Program-made: the position numbers and the translations under genes
From: Sthenelais limicola
Taxonomy: Eukaryota > Annelida > Polychaeta > Phyllodocida > Sigalionidae
DNA: 64,000 nucleotides
Direction of reading: 5' to 3'
Assembly: GCA_942159475.1 (NCBI GenBank)
Contig: OW804094.1
Coordinates: forward strand, 24,784,366 to 24,848,365
Shown: positions 11,857 to 23,538 of the stretch, one piece after another
Layout: every line of letters starts with the position of its first letter
How positions within the stretch are numbered: position 1 is the first letter of the stretch
Notes under the pieces: generated by a model
The model's database searches: none
The model's input: the letters and a program-made list of their open reading frames with translations, nothing else
Told to the model about the DNA's origin: nothing

Positions 11857-12115
11857 TTTAAGTGACAGCTGTGACAGTGACAGAATCTCTAAGAACTGTC
11901 AAATCGGCACAAGATGGCTGCTGGGGAACATGCTGGTTTTGCTGCAACGGTTGATGTTGTTGCTGTTGTTTAGAAACTGCAATTCCCACCGGACAAGTGT
12001 GGTAACGCACACACCCAGAGCAATGAGGCTTAGCGAAATTGTCCGAGAAAAACTGTCAGGGAAAATCCAGTGTAGTCGGTATGAACTTGAGCTGTAAGGT
12101 GACTCTGCAATGGCC
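11857..12115. other. Unassigned spacer
   Basis: No recognised feature; the open frames here show no motif. Confidence 0.3.
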
Positions 12116-12337
12116 GGAATGATTTAAGGATGGTCTCCACTGGCTCTGGTAGGCTCTGTGGTAAGCCTTGCAATGGTGTTGTGATGGTGAGGAGTGGCGA
12201 GGTCCTGCCTACCTGGCCAGTGATCCATGTAGGCAGGACCTCGTCATCCCTCTCCACCTACAGAACCAACACAAACCATCGCAAGGCTTACCACAGAGCT
12301 TAACGCAGCCAGTGGAGACTGCCCTTTAATCATTCCT
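12116..12337. mobile_element. Foldback element with nested inverted arms
   Basis: Outer arms 12116-12177 and 12277-12337 (GGAATGATTTAA ... TTTAATCATTCC, then CTCTGTGGTAAGCCTTGC) are imperfect reverse complements. An inner perfect arm pair GAGGTCCTGCCTAC / GTAGGCAGGACCTC lies at 12199-12212 and 12229-12242. Non-coding; likely a MITE or foldback transposon. Confidence 0.7.
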
Positions 12338-13224
12338 GACTAGCTCATCGCCAACACAACGCCAATTTTGTTGATAGTGCCCAAGGCAAACCCCCTATAT
12401 CCCCAATATTAGATTTCCCCATTGAAGGCGAGTTTAATTACGGGCCAGATTCTATTGCATGCTGGCTTATCACTCTCCACCCACACCTCCTCCACAGGTT
12501 CAATAACCTCAGAAAGAGTGATAAATACTTAGTGCAACCCCCGTTCATTATATCGCAATCAACCTCGATTGCCTATAAGCCTAACATTCAAGGTTTAGTA
12601 TCCATCAAAAAAGACCAATATTATCAACTATAATGGCCATCTTGCTCAGGGTATATTGGCCACAAATTAGATTTTTAATGATTTGTTTTCTTTTGAGGGA
12701 TTTATCGATGTAAAGTGGAGGTGATGTTTTCAATGGAAGGATGTGAGGTTGCTTAGTTGCTTGATGATTTCAGGAACTTTCCGTTTTGCAAATCCATAGG
12801 TAGTTTACATTTTCGTCAGGATGATCTCGATTTTCTGAGATTGTAAAATATACTTTAACAGAATGGAAGAGAGACATAGAAGAAATATGGTTGTTTTCTA
12901 ATACATAATGGCCATTTTGTTTTGAGGCATTTAGAAGGGTAGGAACAGAATTCTCAGCTTGGTGAGATACTTTTTTGAAATATACAACTAAAAATTGACC
13001 TGAGAATGTCTCTTACCAAATTGTACTCTAAAATGCCCCTAAAAAGTTTCAAAGCTCATTTTGATCCTAGTTTTTTTCACCTCCAACACCAACAAACCTT
13101 TTTACGCACCCGCCAATACCTTTTCTTCATCATTCCATTCTCAATAACTGATTGCTCCTTAATCGACTCAATTTCATTCATCACTCATAGATTTATACAA
13201 AACCTTTATGCTTATTTAACTATT
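12338..13224. other. Unassigned AT-rich spacer
   Basis: No coding support. The phrase AATGGCCAT(C/T)TTG recurs at about 12632 and 12908 in similar contexts, but no boundaries can be drawn. Confidence 0.35.
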
Positions 13225-13460
13225 TGGGCCGGATTTTCACAAAATGTACAATCGGCACCTCTACAAGTTAGTTAACTTCTGTTAAATTAGACTGAAAAAT
13301 GATACATAATGGGTATATCAGAGTAGCTTTGGCATTGTGTTGATTAGAAATATCTCTTTTATTGTGTTAACCTGCATTTTGAACGTCAGTTTTTAGTTAA
13401 ATTTGGGATAGTTGAGAGGATTGGTGAAGGTGAATTGTACATTTTCTGATAATCTGACTC
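13225..13460 (-). mobile_element. Family B MITE, copy 5 (subfamily 2)
   Basis: Reverse orientation, left GGGCCGGATTTTCACAAAAT, right GATAATCTGACTC; both ends mutated. Confidence 0.75.
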
Positions 13461-13574
13461 ATTTATATTTTATAAATAAAACTCAATTAAAATAAAACGT
13501 TAATTTCCCAGGACTGCCTTAATATTATTTCCCTTCAGGGAGCAGATCTGCTTCAATGTCTTACTACTAACGAC

Positions 13575-13802
13575 TACTCCGACATTTACTAGTAAAGTAG
13601 CTAAATATACTCTAAAGGATGACCTTAGAAATGCATAGATAGCTTCATTACAATGTCTTAAAATTTAGTAAATGTATTCATGCTACAAACAGCGTTAAAC
13701 ACTCCAAAAATGACAACATTCGCAGAAAGACATCTTGCAAATAACCTACTTTGAGAAAGGTCATGTTTGTGACTTGTGGCTCATTTTTCTTTAACACATC
13801 AC
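13575..13802 (-). mobile_element. Family A fragment (half element)
   Basis: Starts at the internal TACTAGTAAAGTAGCTAAAT and runs to TTCTTTAACACATCAC; the other half is absent. Confidence 0.7.
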
Positions 13803-13909
13803 AATAAATTATTAATTATCATTAATTTTGTTCAGCCAAATCTACACAAGTGTGTAGCCCTGCCGAGTGTATATTTTCCGACGCCCAGACCCAGTGTCTG
13901 GCAGTACTA

Positions 13910-14396
13910 GGGTCATATTTTCAGAAAATGCACAAAATTTTGGCAGCTGTACACATTTAGTTCATTCTTCTAAATTAGGCTGCAGTTTGGTCAATACTAG
14001 GTAAATTCGAGTATATTCGGCATTGCATTTATTCTAGCTATCTGTTTGGTGAGGTTGAACTGTATTTGGAACTTTACTTTCGTCTGAAATTTTGTTTGTT
14101 TGTTTGTTTGTAATCATAAGCTCATGTATCAAGTACAACATTTTCAGCCTATATAAACATAATTAAATAATAATAATACAAATTACTTTATGAAATCATA
14201 CAATCACTAGTCACGTTAATTACGTTATTAAATTATAGTCAAATAAGTCAATCATTCTGATGCAACACATAATATTATACAGGTAAACGTTTATAATTTT
14301 TGGGTATAAGGTAAAACAATGAATGATTTGATAAAGATTTGGGTTATTTGAGACATTTGGTGAAGATGAATTGTACATTTTCTGACGACTTCACCC
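13910..14396 (-). mobile_element. Family B MITE, copy 6, split by a LINE tail
   Basis: Left part 13910 to about 14093, right part about 14339-14396. Together they give one reverse-orientation subfamily 1 element (GGGTCATATTTTCAG ... ATTTTCTGACGACTTCACCC). Confidence 0.75.
14094..14338 (-). mobile_element. 5'-truncated non-LTR retrotransposon 3' end, inserted in family B
   Basis: Begins with (TGTT)n, then ATAAGCTCATGTATCAAGTA, the reverse complement of the tail at 9495-9835. ATTTG flanks both junctions, a candidate short target duplication. Confidence 0.7.
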
Positions 14397-14855
14397 ACTA
14401 AGCCGAGCAGCAGGGCGATGATCTGCCCACGTCATTGAGCTGCTCTAGTGGCCAGGGAAAGTTCTGACCTTTGCTGGAGAGTGGCTCACAAGTGTGGCCG
14501 GAGTAGGGGGAGTACTGGCCCGCCTGTCCACTCATCCCCTCTTGCACACGGCCTAAAGGTCAATGTTTGAGTATAGTATGCATAAAGCCTGAATTAAATA
14601 TAGTGGGTACAATGTAAACAAAATGTTATCGACCCACAGTGATGAGAGTGCTTTGTTGACTTATTGAATAAAAGGTTGTTAAAAAAGATATAGTTAATTA
14701 ATCAGCAACTTACTTGACTTAAGTATTATACCTGGTTGTATCATTAGTTGATATATATCCGGCCGATCAACACACCTGTCTAGCTTGTAAGGCTAAAGAT
14801 CTAGTACAATAAACTTTCAGAACCATGGTTAAAACATTTAATTACAAAACCACAT
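14397..14855. other. Unassigned spacer
   Basis: A more GC-balanced 150-bp stretch at about 14400-14560 has no recognisable content; the remainder is AT-rich. Confidence 0.35.
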
Positions 14856-15266
14856 GTGATCCGTTTTAGAAAAATTAGTCATAAGTCGCAAACTATCGAT
14901 TTTGAGATATTACCATATTTGAAAAGAGGAGATCAAGCCGATTTCAATGATAGTAAACACCAGGACACCTAATAAGGATTTCTATATAAATTTGAAGTTT
15001 TATATTTCTATTTTTGAAAAAAAAGTTTGCAATGTTTCTGGATAGGTAATTACCATTAAAGTAACTAAATATACTCCCTATGAAGGCCTTCAAAATGCAA
15101 GAATATATTCCATACAATGTTCCGAAATTTGTTACATGGATTCATATGACTATAAGTGCTAAACCCTCTAAATATTAGAACATTTCAATGAAGATATTGT
15201 GTGAAAAAACACTTTGAAAAAAAATCAATTTTGCGACTAGTGACTCATTTTCTTGGAACACATCAT
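14856..15266 (-). mobile_element. Family A MITE, copy 7
   Basis: Reverse orientation; variant left end GTGATCCGTTTTAGAAAAAT, right end TTGGAACACATCAT. Confidence 0.8.
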
Positions 15267-16431
15267 ATATTTTTACACCTAATTAACATTTTCAATTTTT
15301 ATATTCACGTAGTAGGCAGACTAACTATTAGGTTTTATCTATATTTAGTTAGAAACAGACAACAAACTATGCCATCCATGTTTAACCAAAATTAGGAGGC
15401 ACTGTGATAATCACAGAGAGTGTTTCTCTCTCCATTATTTTCTCTCTTTAATTTACACTGTATGACACTAGTTGTAATGTAATATGGACATAGAAATCTA
15501 TTGTTATGAAAAATTCTAAACAGTGATTCCTAAACTCATTTAGATGTAGCCTTTGCAGGCTCCCCAGATAAAAATGTTTAGTAATTATGAAGCTGGATGC
15601 TGTAATTGAACATTTTTATTAATTTCTTTTATTACATCAATTGAAATCCAAAACAGTTTAATCTGATCTTAGTTTTAAAACGGCATCTAAAGTATCTAAA
15701 GAAAATCCAATTATGCAGTGGGCGGAAGAGCATGTGTTTCGTAACTGAATATCTCACCTGTGAGCCCATATCCCTATAACTGACCTGTTTTGAAAACCAG
15801 ACATTCTACCTGTTACATGACTAGTTGTAATTGTAATTGTTGTAATTGTTGATACACAGTATAAATATCCTGAATACAAATAAATTCGAACTTTTAAATA
15901 CCTTAAAAATATATTTTTTTTGCATCGCCTTTATAACTCTTCTCAAGTGGAATGCGCATACAAATATTATTATCGGAATATGTTAACCGTACAACTAATC
16001 TCCCAAAAGCAGTTTGTTAAAAAAACATTTTTTTTTATTTAGTTGTTCCTTTTAATGCTAGTGCTTTCGGTTATTTACTACAAAACACCACAAGTATAGA
16101 TTTCGAATTGAACAGAAACATACTTCAAATTATCTTGCCAGAAATAACGTTGACTTAATGAAACCTTAAACGTGACAGAAATCATTTTGACTTATATAAC
16201 TACATCACACCCGATATGGCAGCCATACAATGTCCTATATTTTGACCTGTCAGACTGACAGACAGTTCAGCGCCACATATGACTCTTCCACGCGATGCTC
16301 AGTTTACTAATAACCTATTTCGTTTTGAAAGTGAATCTATTTTTACTTTAACTTTCAGGAAGATGGAGGGTGGGAGGGGAGATGAAGTTACTTAAGTGTA
16401 TGCTATAAGGTCAGATTTACAATAGGGGAGT
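15267..16431. other. Unassigned AT-rich spacer
   Basis: Contains (TTGTAA)n-like sequence at about 15815-15850 and an AATAAA at about 15880. No gene or repeat family recognised. Confidence 0.35.
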
Positions 16432-17051
16432 TGCATGTCACACTGCACATGTCTGTTACAGTGCATCATCGGATGGATTCTGATGCAATCTTACATACAC
16501 ATTTTTGGCAACATTTTCATCTAAAATTGCAATGCAACCAACATCATAGTTTGTGTAAATGATCTGTGAAACAAATGCATGATGGGAAAGTTGGAGGCTT
16601 GTCTTATGGAAAGATGTATAACATATGAATTGTATTTATGTGTATGCATGTACTAATTTTACTTCCGTCAATATAGATACATTCCATCGGAAAAAGGAAC
16701 AAAGTTATACATTAAGCTGCATATACATGAGCTTTCTGGAATTCCAGGTCTCCCAAGTCTCCCTCGTAGTTTGAAAGATAATTATTACTAGATCTTATTT
16801 ATACTATTTCACAGGTGCATAGATGTCAATATATATATAATAAAATAATACAAGTACATGTCATTTTGGAACTGATTTTAAATGCAATTAAAAATAATGA
16901 CAATATATATTGACATTAGAGCACCAATCAATATTCTATGCTGAACATAATATATGCTTTCTATCGATTTTACACTGTACCATTAGTCCCATAATTCCAT
17001 GCAAATCAAGATTCATTCAAAATGGCGGCTATTATATGCAAGTCCCCTATT
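16432..17051 (+). mobile_element. Family D MITE, copy 2, with a 0.27 kb internal insertion
   Basis: Ends AATAGGGGAGTTGCAT ... TGCAAGTCCCCTATT are both good. The D body is interrupted between ACATATGAAT (about 16630) and ATTGACATTAG (about 16908) by unrelated AT-rich sequence of unknown identity. Confidence 0.75.
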
Positions 17052-17237
17052 GCTTGCGCAGGCTATTGTATCTCAGGAAGCGATTCTATTTTGATTGCAT
17101 TGTTTGTGTGAATCGTCCTCTGTCTGTATACAAATCATTGTGATATTTCCATGACAATGCTAGAATTAAATCCAAAATAGAATTATCAGATGTCAAACAT
17201 AGCAGACATTAACATTTCAACATATCAATCCTCTAGC

Positions 17238-17369
17238 TTCATTATTTCCTGAGATATTGAACGTTGAAGATGCAGACGGAAGTCATGTTACCTCCATCTG
17301 CACGGCAGACGGAGGTAACGTTACCTCTGTCTGCATCTTCAATGTTCCATATCTAAGGGAATAATGAAG
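17238..17369. repeat. Inverted repeat (hairpin) with nested inner arms
   Basis: Outer arms TTCATTATTTCCTGAGATAT... and ...ATATCTAAGGGAATAATGAA; inner arms GTTACCTCCATCTGC and GCAGACGGAGGTAAC at 17287-17319. Four copies of a TTACCTC(C/T)GTCTGCA-like word surround the centre. Confidence 0.7.
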
Positions 17370-17655
17370 ATAGAAGAATACGACTGATGTTAATGGGAAG
17401 GACGTGGCCCTAGCTTTATGGAAAATATATAATTAATTACCAATCTTCATTTCCTCTCATGTTACCTCTGTTTCCATGCAGATGTAACATCTAGTATTGT
17501 TGCATCAGTGGAAGGTGTTACCTCCGTCTTGCACTTTCAACGTTCAATATCTTAGGAAATAATAAAGATAGAAGAAGAATATTGACATTAGTGGGAAGGA
17601 CATGGCCCTAGCTTTATGTAAAATATATAATGAGTTACCAATCTTCATTTCCTTT
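17319..17655. repeat. ~200-bp imperfect tandem duplication
   Basis: The block reading TTCAATGTTC... then GGGAAGGACGTGGCCCTAGC and ACCAATCTTCATTTCC (17319-17455) recurs at about 17519-17655 with small changes. It overlaps the right half of the preceding hairpin. Confidence 0.65.
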
Positions 17656-17978
17656 TATGCTGTCAACAATGAAAGAACATCAAGTCAGGCTGAAGGGAGG
17701 TGGACAAAAATAAATTTAAATTTCCAGGCCCCATATTCTTGTGGAAAATAACTCAAAGTTAATTTTCGGAGACAGAGATATAAGGTATAAAAATCAAGCA
17801 TGAACTTTGATTTACTGCCCTGAATCAGGGAATTATTTGATCATGTAGCAAACTTTGACACTTAACCTTTAAATACTTGCCTTTAAGATGGACAAATCAG
17901 AAATTTGATATGCAGTGGTAACAAAATCCCATAGCTTTCACTAAGTGTGCCCAATTTGTGAGAATTGCTCATATATAT
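17656..17978. other. Unassigned spacer
   Basis: No recognised feature. Confidence 0.3.
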
Positions 17979-18213
17979 GGGTCAGATTTCCAGAAAATGT
18001 ACAATTGGCAGCTCTACACATTTAGGAAATTCTCCTAAATTAGGCTGAAAGATGGTGAATGACAGGTATATCTGAGTATATTTGGTATCGCATTGATTTA
18101 GAGTATAAGTTCTGTTATGTTAAACTGCATTTAGAAGCTTATTTTTGTCTTAAATGTGGGTTGTTTGAGAGGATTGGTGAAGGTGAATTGTACATTTTCT
18201 GAAAATCTGACCC
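17979..18213 (-). mobile_element. Family B MITE, copy 7 (subfamily 2)
   Basis: Both ends intact; ATAT on both sides. Confidence 0.85.
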
Positions 18214-18223
18214 ATATATACAC

Positions 18224-18275
18224 TCTAGTCCGGATCTGATTTTCGACGACAAAATTGTGTTGCAAGATGAGGAAA
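18224..18275. repeat. Segment shared with 34935-34990
   Basis: CTAGTCCGGATCTGATTTTC and then GACGACAAAAT-GTTG-GATGAG match CTAGACCGGATCCGATTTTC at 34942. Both copies are followed roughly 100-120 bp later by a GAAT(A/G)AATCCTGT-like word. Possibly a short interspersed element; no clear A/B boxes seen. Confidence 0.45.
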
Positions 18276-18397
18276 TTCTAGCTCATCATCCATTAGAGTC
18301 AGTTAGCTTAGTTAGATGACATAGCAGTGGGCAGACAACTATTATTATTCCTAGTTGAATGAATCCTGTGAGCACCCATCATAATAATGTTTCATTT

Positions 18398-18805
18398 GTG
18401 ATGTGTTTCAGGAAAATGAGTCATAAGTCGCAAAATTAATATTTTTCAAAGTGTTTTTTTCACAAGATCACATTATTGGAATGTTCTGATCTTTGGAGAG
18501 TGTGTCATTTATGGTTATGTCAATCGATGTACCAAATTTCAGGACAATTTATGTAATATATCCTTTGGTTTTAAAGCTTGTCATATGGACTACATTTAGT
18601 TACTTTACTGTTTAGTGACCCCTAGAAATATTGGAAACATTTTTTTTCAAAAATGAAAATATCAAACTTAAAATCTGGAAATACGTATTATTTTATCAGA
18701 GTGTTTACTATCATTGGAATCGGCTTGATCTCATCTTTTCAAAAATAATAGTATCTCAAAATCTATTTCTTGCGACTTATGACTCATTTTCCATAAACAC
18801 ATCAC
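18398..18805 (+). mobile_element. Family A MITE, copy 8
   Basis: Full length with intact ends. ATTT lies directly outside both ends; because ATTT is not palindromic, this supports a real 4-bp target duplication. Confidence 0.85.
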
Positions 18806-19500
18806 ATTTTCAATGGAACCATGTTATTAAGAATAATTGTAGAATAATGAACTTTGTAGCGAGCTTTGACAGTCTATGACTGAGAAGCCATGTACCCTAC
18901 AACGGAATTCAATGTATGCTATTGAGGATACGGAAACCTCCTGGATGTCCAGGAGAGACTCCTTACATGGCAGCTAGTCTGCAATCTAATGGCAGCTAGT
19001 CAATCAATCTATCAATGTACATCTCTTGCATTTCATACTTTATCACTCCTATTTTTCACTTTGCTGTATAATCATTCAGAATAAAAGAAAATATTGTATA
19101 ATTATGATCCGAATATTGTGTCTGGGTTCTCTATTGCATTCCAGAAGTTAGTATCATGAAGGGAAAAGCTATTCCTAATACTAGTTCTTTCTACTATTTA
19201 TATTTCCCGTTGAGATATAAAAATAATTAAAGCTATGATGAGAAATATCATAATTATGATAAGTGAAACAACGTAGCATTAAACAGTTTGGTGAATACCA
19301 GCTTGAGTGTGAACACAAGATATACCGGCAGCAGTAGAGAATATAATTATTATGGTATTTATTATATGCCTTTATCATAGAAGAAAAATGGAATATACAC
19401 CTGTTTTTGACTTTGAATCGTTTGGTCACAAAGTATCTAAATAAAAAAGCTAAAAGAAAATTCACTCTATCAAGCATCTCAGATAAGATTGTCACAGGAT
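18806..19500. other. Unassigned spacer
   Basis: Short duplication of AATGGCAGCTAGTC at about 18966 and 18990. The minus-strand frame at 19181-19510 shows no motif. Confidence 0.35.
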
Positions 19501-19510
19501 AGGCACACAA

Positions 19511-20075
19511 GTGGCCCTATGCCCTTATTTGATCCACACTGTGGCCCTGGTTCTTAGAAGTCACTCAGTCCACATGTCCCACTCAATAAATCCCTCTACA
19601 CCTTTCTCGTCCGGAGACGGGGTGGGGACATACAGGACGTATGGGGACGGATTAACCTGTCAACACCTCCCCACTATTTTATGTCTATTAATTTTAGTGC
19701 TTGTGTTGTATATAAGTAAGCTTGTCACTCCCTGTTGACCATTCCTTGGATGATGATGTGAACCTGTGTGAAGAATAAAGCCTTGCTGAAACCATATTCC
19801 TCTCCTCTGATGTCTGACTAGATCAAGCGCAGGTTGAGCCGTCTGAACCCAAGGTCACAAGCACCTTTGGCATTTAAGTTACTTATATCACTAAGTCCCT
19901 CTTCTGTGTAGGCTGCCGCGCTACCCCTGATAGCTGACCATTGGAATGGACTATGTTATTGAACCTAACTTAGAACAACTTTTGGACGAACTGGCCCCCA
20001 GTAACCAATCCTCTCCCTATCTTCCTCCTAGCGGTCAAATAACCAATAACAGTAATTCCCACACCAACAATATAT
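19511..20075 (+). mobile_element. LTR-like segment with a short gag-like reading start
   Basis: In order: a TATA-type box (GTTGTATATAAGTAAG, about 19708), an AATAAA signal at about 19774, then about 170 bp later ATG (about 19949) opening about 42 codons beginning MDYVIEPNLEQLLDELAPSN before a stop. Promoter, polyadenylation signal and then an ORF start is the layout of an LTR with the head of gag. No second LTR, primer-binding site or pol domain is visible, so this is an inference; a non-coding transcript promoter is an alternative. Confidence 0.35.
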
Positions 20076-20139
20076 AAGAATGGTATGTCAGTGATTGGAC
20101 ACCTACTGCGCTAATAAGGGTTTTCCGGCCTTGGAGTAT

Positions 20140-20216
20140 GAGTGCTAATGGAATTATAATGGCACTTTACGGTTCTGAAGGAGAGGCTTTCCCTCAGATT
20201 GTAGGGACACTCTAAG
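20140..20216 (+). repeat. Segment shared with 30590-30720 (minus)
   Basis: AATTATAATGGCACTTTAC followed by AGG(C/T)TTTCCCTC-G and GGGACACTCT matches the reverse strand near 30600-30660. Origin unknown. Confidence 0.5.
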
Positions 20217-21001
20217 CTCTGAGCCTAGGCTGAATTTTTTATCATAAATATACGATATTAATAGCAGATCTTTGGATTCTGCTGGGGTTCTGGATACTTA
20301 TAAATTACTGTTTGGACAGGAAGTCGTCAAACCCGAAAACGGATGTAGTAGTTTATTTTTCGGATTCAGGGGTTTATTTTTCGGATGTAGAATTATTTAG
20401 CGGATGTAGTTAAAATAAACCCCAGCCGGCATTTCCGCTCAATCACTTACCTCATCAACTAGTTGTTTGTCGTCGATTCCGCGTTCATTTTTGAACGTGT
20501 ATAAAGTCCTGGTCACATTAAAGTCATTCCTTCACTGTTTCCGATGGAAATATTAGCCCCATTTTTAAGTATTTAGGGCATAGGGTTCGCCATAACGTGA
20601 CGACGATAGACATCGTGCAAGCGATGTTGTGACAATGGCTGTCTCCCAGTGACACTCAGACGAAACAAGCCAGGCTCTGTACAACTGCCTAAATATCACT
20701 CCCAATAGCTCCAAAATCACCAATAACGTTCCATATATCCTTGTACTTAGCATGATCTGCTTGCTGAATGGTGGTAAGCAACGAAATAGGGAATAATCCA
20801 TTTGTCAATTCCGCCACAGTAGACATCGTGCCGGACATCGTGCAAGCCTCAGTTTGTTGACGTGTGGGTCACTTTTGAATGAAATCCTCCGTGCGCTATA
20901 TAGACTACCGTACACAATGCAACGCCAAGTGCACGGTGCACATGAGTGGCTATGCCGAAAGTTCCACATCTCTTCCGGTTTACCTTGGCAGGCACGTATG
21001 G
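20217..21001. other. CpG-richer unassigned region
   Basis: Noticeably richer in CG dinucleotides than its surroundings. CGGATGTAG occurs three times around 20340-20410, and GACATCGTGC-AGC twice. Minus-strand frames at 20565-20801 and 20805-21017 show no motif. It could be an unmethylated promoter-like island, but no gene start can be shown. Confidence 0.35.
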
Positions 21002-21815
21002 CTTCTGAAATCGCCATTCATTGAATACTTGATTTCCGTAGACTAAATCTTCACTATCGGGCTAAAACAGCATTTAAAACATTTCAACCGATTCAAATCT
21101 TTTATTTATTTCTTTTTTAACTCCCTAGACACACACAACACGGCATTCGAAAACCGGAAGTCTCTGATGCTTGGGATGGCAAGCTGCGGAACCTTCAGTC
21201 AGTGAATACGCATCTCTGATTGGCTGTTGTAGCTGGAGGTTCATTCGGCCAGCCGTCGCGTTATCATTTAGATTCCAACTAAAGCGGTGCAAACTTGCGG
21301 AGAGTTTCTGAAATCGTCATTCATTGAATACTTGATTCCCGTACACTAAATCTTCGCTATCGGGCTCAAACAACATTTAAAACATTTCTACCGATTCAAA
21401 TATTTTATTTATTTCTTTTTTAAGTCCGTAGACACACGCAACACAACATTCGATAACCGGAAGTCTCTGATGCTTTGGATAGCAAGCAGCAGAACCTTTC
21501 GAAAACAGGCCGGCTCGCTGAACATAAACATAAGTAAATACCGACCTCTGATTGGCTGTTGTACCTAGATGTTCATTCTGCCAGCCGTCGCGTTATCATT
21601 TAGATTCCGACTAAAGCGTGCAAACTTGCGGGCGTGTAAACACATGGTTTCTGAACTCGCCATTCATTTATTACTTGATTTCCATAGAGGAAAACTTCGC
21701 TATCGGGCTAAAACAACATTTAAAACATTTCTACCGATTCAAATCTTTTATTTATTTCTTTTTTAAATCCCTAGACACACGGATACGGCATTCGTAAACC
21801 GGAAGTCTGATGCTT
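21002..21815 (+). repeat. ~0.3 kb tandem repeat, 2.5 copies
   Basis: TTCTGAAATCGCCATTCATT starts copies at 21002, 21305 and 21648 (spacing 303 and 343 bp; third copy truncated). Each unit carries CTATCGGGCT, AAACATTTC-ACCGATTCAA and ACCGGAAGTCT; full units add CTGATTGGCTGTTGTA and CCAGCCGTCGCGTTATCATT. The ACCGGAAGT (ETS-like) and ATTGG (inverted CCAAT) words are promoter-type motifs, but function is untested. Confidence 0.75.
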
Positions 21816-22181
21816 GGTTGCATGCAAAAAGTGGAAGCTTCATTTGTTTCTGGAACGGAGAGTGCGGCTGACGTAAACGACATTCTGAAGTTATGATTAT
21901 GTGTACATATGTGATATTGGTTAGAAATAGGTAAAATAATCTGAATATTAGAATGTGATGGGTTAAAATGTGTAAAACATCCTGATTTGGATGTTATAAA
22001 GGCTGCATTTGACTCGGTCCTTTCCATGTCAGATGTAAAATAGTAACCCATGTGTTCGAGTGGAGGAGCTAAACTATTGGAATTCATCATGCTGTAAGTA
22101 CATCTACAACCTTTTTTTAAGCCTAATATTTGTTAATATGTGTTTAAACAGTAGTATTGAATCCAAAAATCGGCTATTAAA
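21816..22181. other. Unassigned spacer
   Basis: A minus-strand 112-codon frame (21752-22090) overlaps the repeat and has no recognisable domain; not called. Confidence 0.3.
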
Positions 22182-22305
22182 GTGATTAATTCCCTCGATT
22201 TTGTGTCTTCGGCTTTTGCTTGAAAATAAACCCCTCGGCCCTCCAGGCCTCGGGGTTTATTTTGAAGCAAATGCCTCAGACACAAAATCTCGAGAAATTA
22301 ATCAC
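22182..22305. repeat. Long near-perfect hairpin (59-60 bp arms)
   Basis: The left arm 22182-22240 (GTGATTAATTCCCTCGA ... AATAAACCCCTCGGCC) and right arm 22246-22305 pair almost throughout with a 5-base loop. The arm centre AAATAAACCCC also occurs once at about 20423 in the CpG-rich patch. Fold-back MITE or recent palindromic duplication. Confidence 0.75.
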
Positions 22306-22788
22306 ATAATACTATTTCATCGTAGTCACTTTATCGCAACCCTGTTGAAGTGGAGTGTAATAATAAATACTGAAGATCACATGTAGGCAGTAAAACTCGT
22401 AGGTAGGATAAATGGTTCCTTAACCTTGGACTAACCTTCCCATTGGCAGAAACATTATGGCACAACTAACAGTTATTTAGCCGCAATAAACAGTTAGAAA
22501 ACAAAGAGGAGCGGAGATCTAAACCTACCAAGATAACAGTAAACAGAGCTTCAGTAGCATTGATAGAGTGATTACATTCTTCATTGTCTCCAGAACACGC
22601 TTATGATGCCATCCCTAGACATTTACCATTATAAGCTATAGTACTTCTCAGACTGTATGTGGGTAATATGTCTTTGATGGCGATGTGTGGAACAAGGAAT
22701 GCCATTACTTCCGATTAATCTGCCACCTCCTGATAAAAACAGCTGTTGCTGATTCAAGAGGGTCAATCTATTGTATGTGATAAGTTTC
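22306..22788. other. Unassigned spacer
   Basis: No recognised feature. Confidence 0.3.
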
Positions 22789-22880
22789 TGAAAGATAAGT
22801 CACACATCGCAAAATGAATATCCTTCAAAGTGATTTATCCACAAGAACTCTTCATAGCAATGTTCTCTCTTTTGGATTAT
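22789..22880 (+). mobile_element. Family A end fragment (degenerate)
   Basis: TGATAAGTTTCTGAAAGATA and CAAAATGAATATCCTTCAAA resemble the left 90 bp of family A. Confidence 0.5.
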
Positions 22881-23131
22881 TATACATATAGATGCGTTCA
22901 CTATAGAGGCCCCAACGGCTGTTCATTACTTGTGACCCCGCTATAATCCTAATTTCCTAATTTGTACATATCTAACTAATTAATCAATATAGACATAATG
23001 AAATATCAGATTCCTCCGTCATATAACATAACATATAACAAATATAACAAACTATGAGTTTGAGTTACTCAACAGTCCTCTAAAATAGATAGAAGAATAT
23101 AATATCAACTCTGAGCCTAGACTGAACATTT

Positions 23132-23538
23132 GTGATGTGTTCCAGGAAAATGAGTCATAAGTCGCAAAATTGATATTTTTCAAAGTGTTTTTTTCACAAG
23201 ATCACATTAGGGGAATCTTCTAGTTTTTGCAGTGTTTATCATGTATAGGTATATCAATCGATGTATCAAATGTCAGGATAATCTATGTGATTTATCCTTT
23301 CGTTTTAAAGGTCCTCATATGGACTCATTTAGTTACTTTACTGTTTATTGACCCCTAGAAATATTGGAAAATCTTTTTTTCAAAAACGAAAATATCAAAC
23401 TTAAAATCTAGAAATACTTATTAGACTATTAGACTGTTTACTATCATTGGAATCGGCTTGATCTCATCTTTTCAAATATAATGGTATCTCAAAATCTATT
23501 TTTTGCGACTCATGACTCATTTTTCTGAAACACATCAC
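23132..23538 (+). mobile_element. Family A MITE, copy 9
   Basis: Full length; ATTT on both sides. Very similar to the copy at 18398-18805 throughout, so these two probably form a subfamily. Confidence 0.85.
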
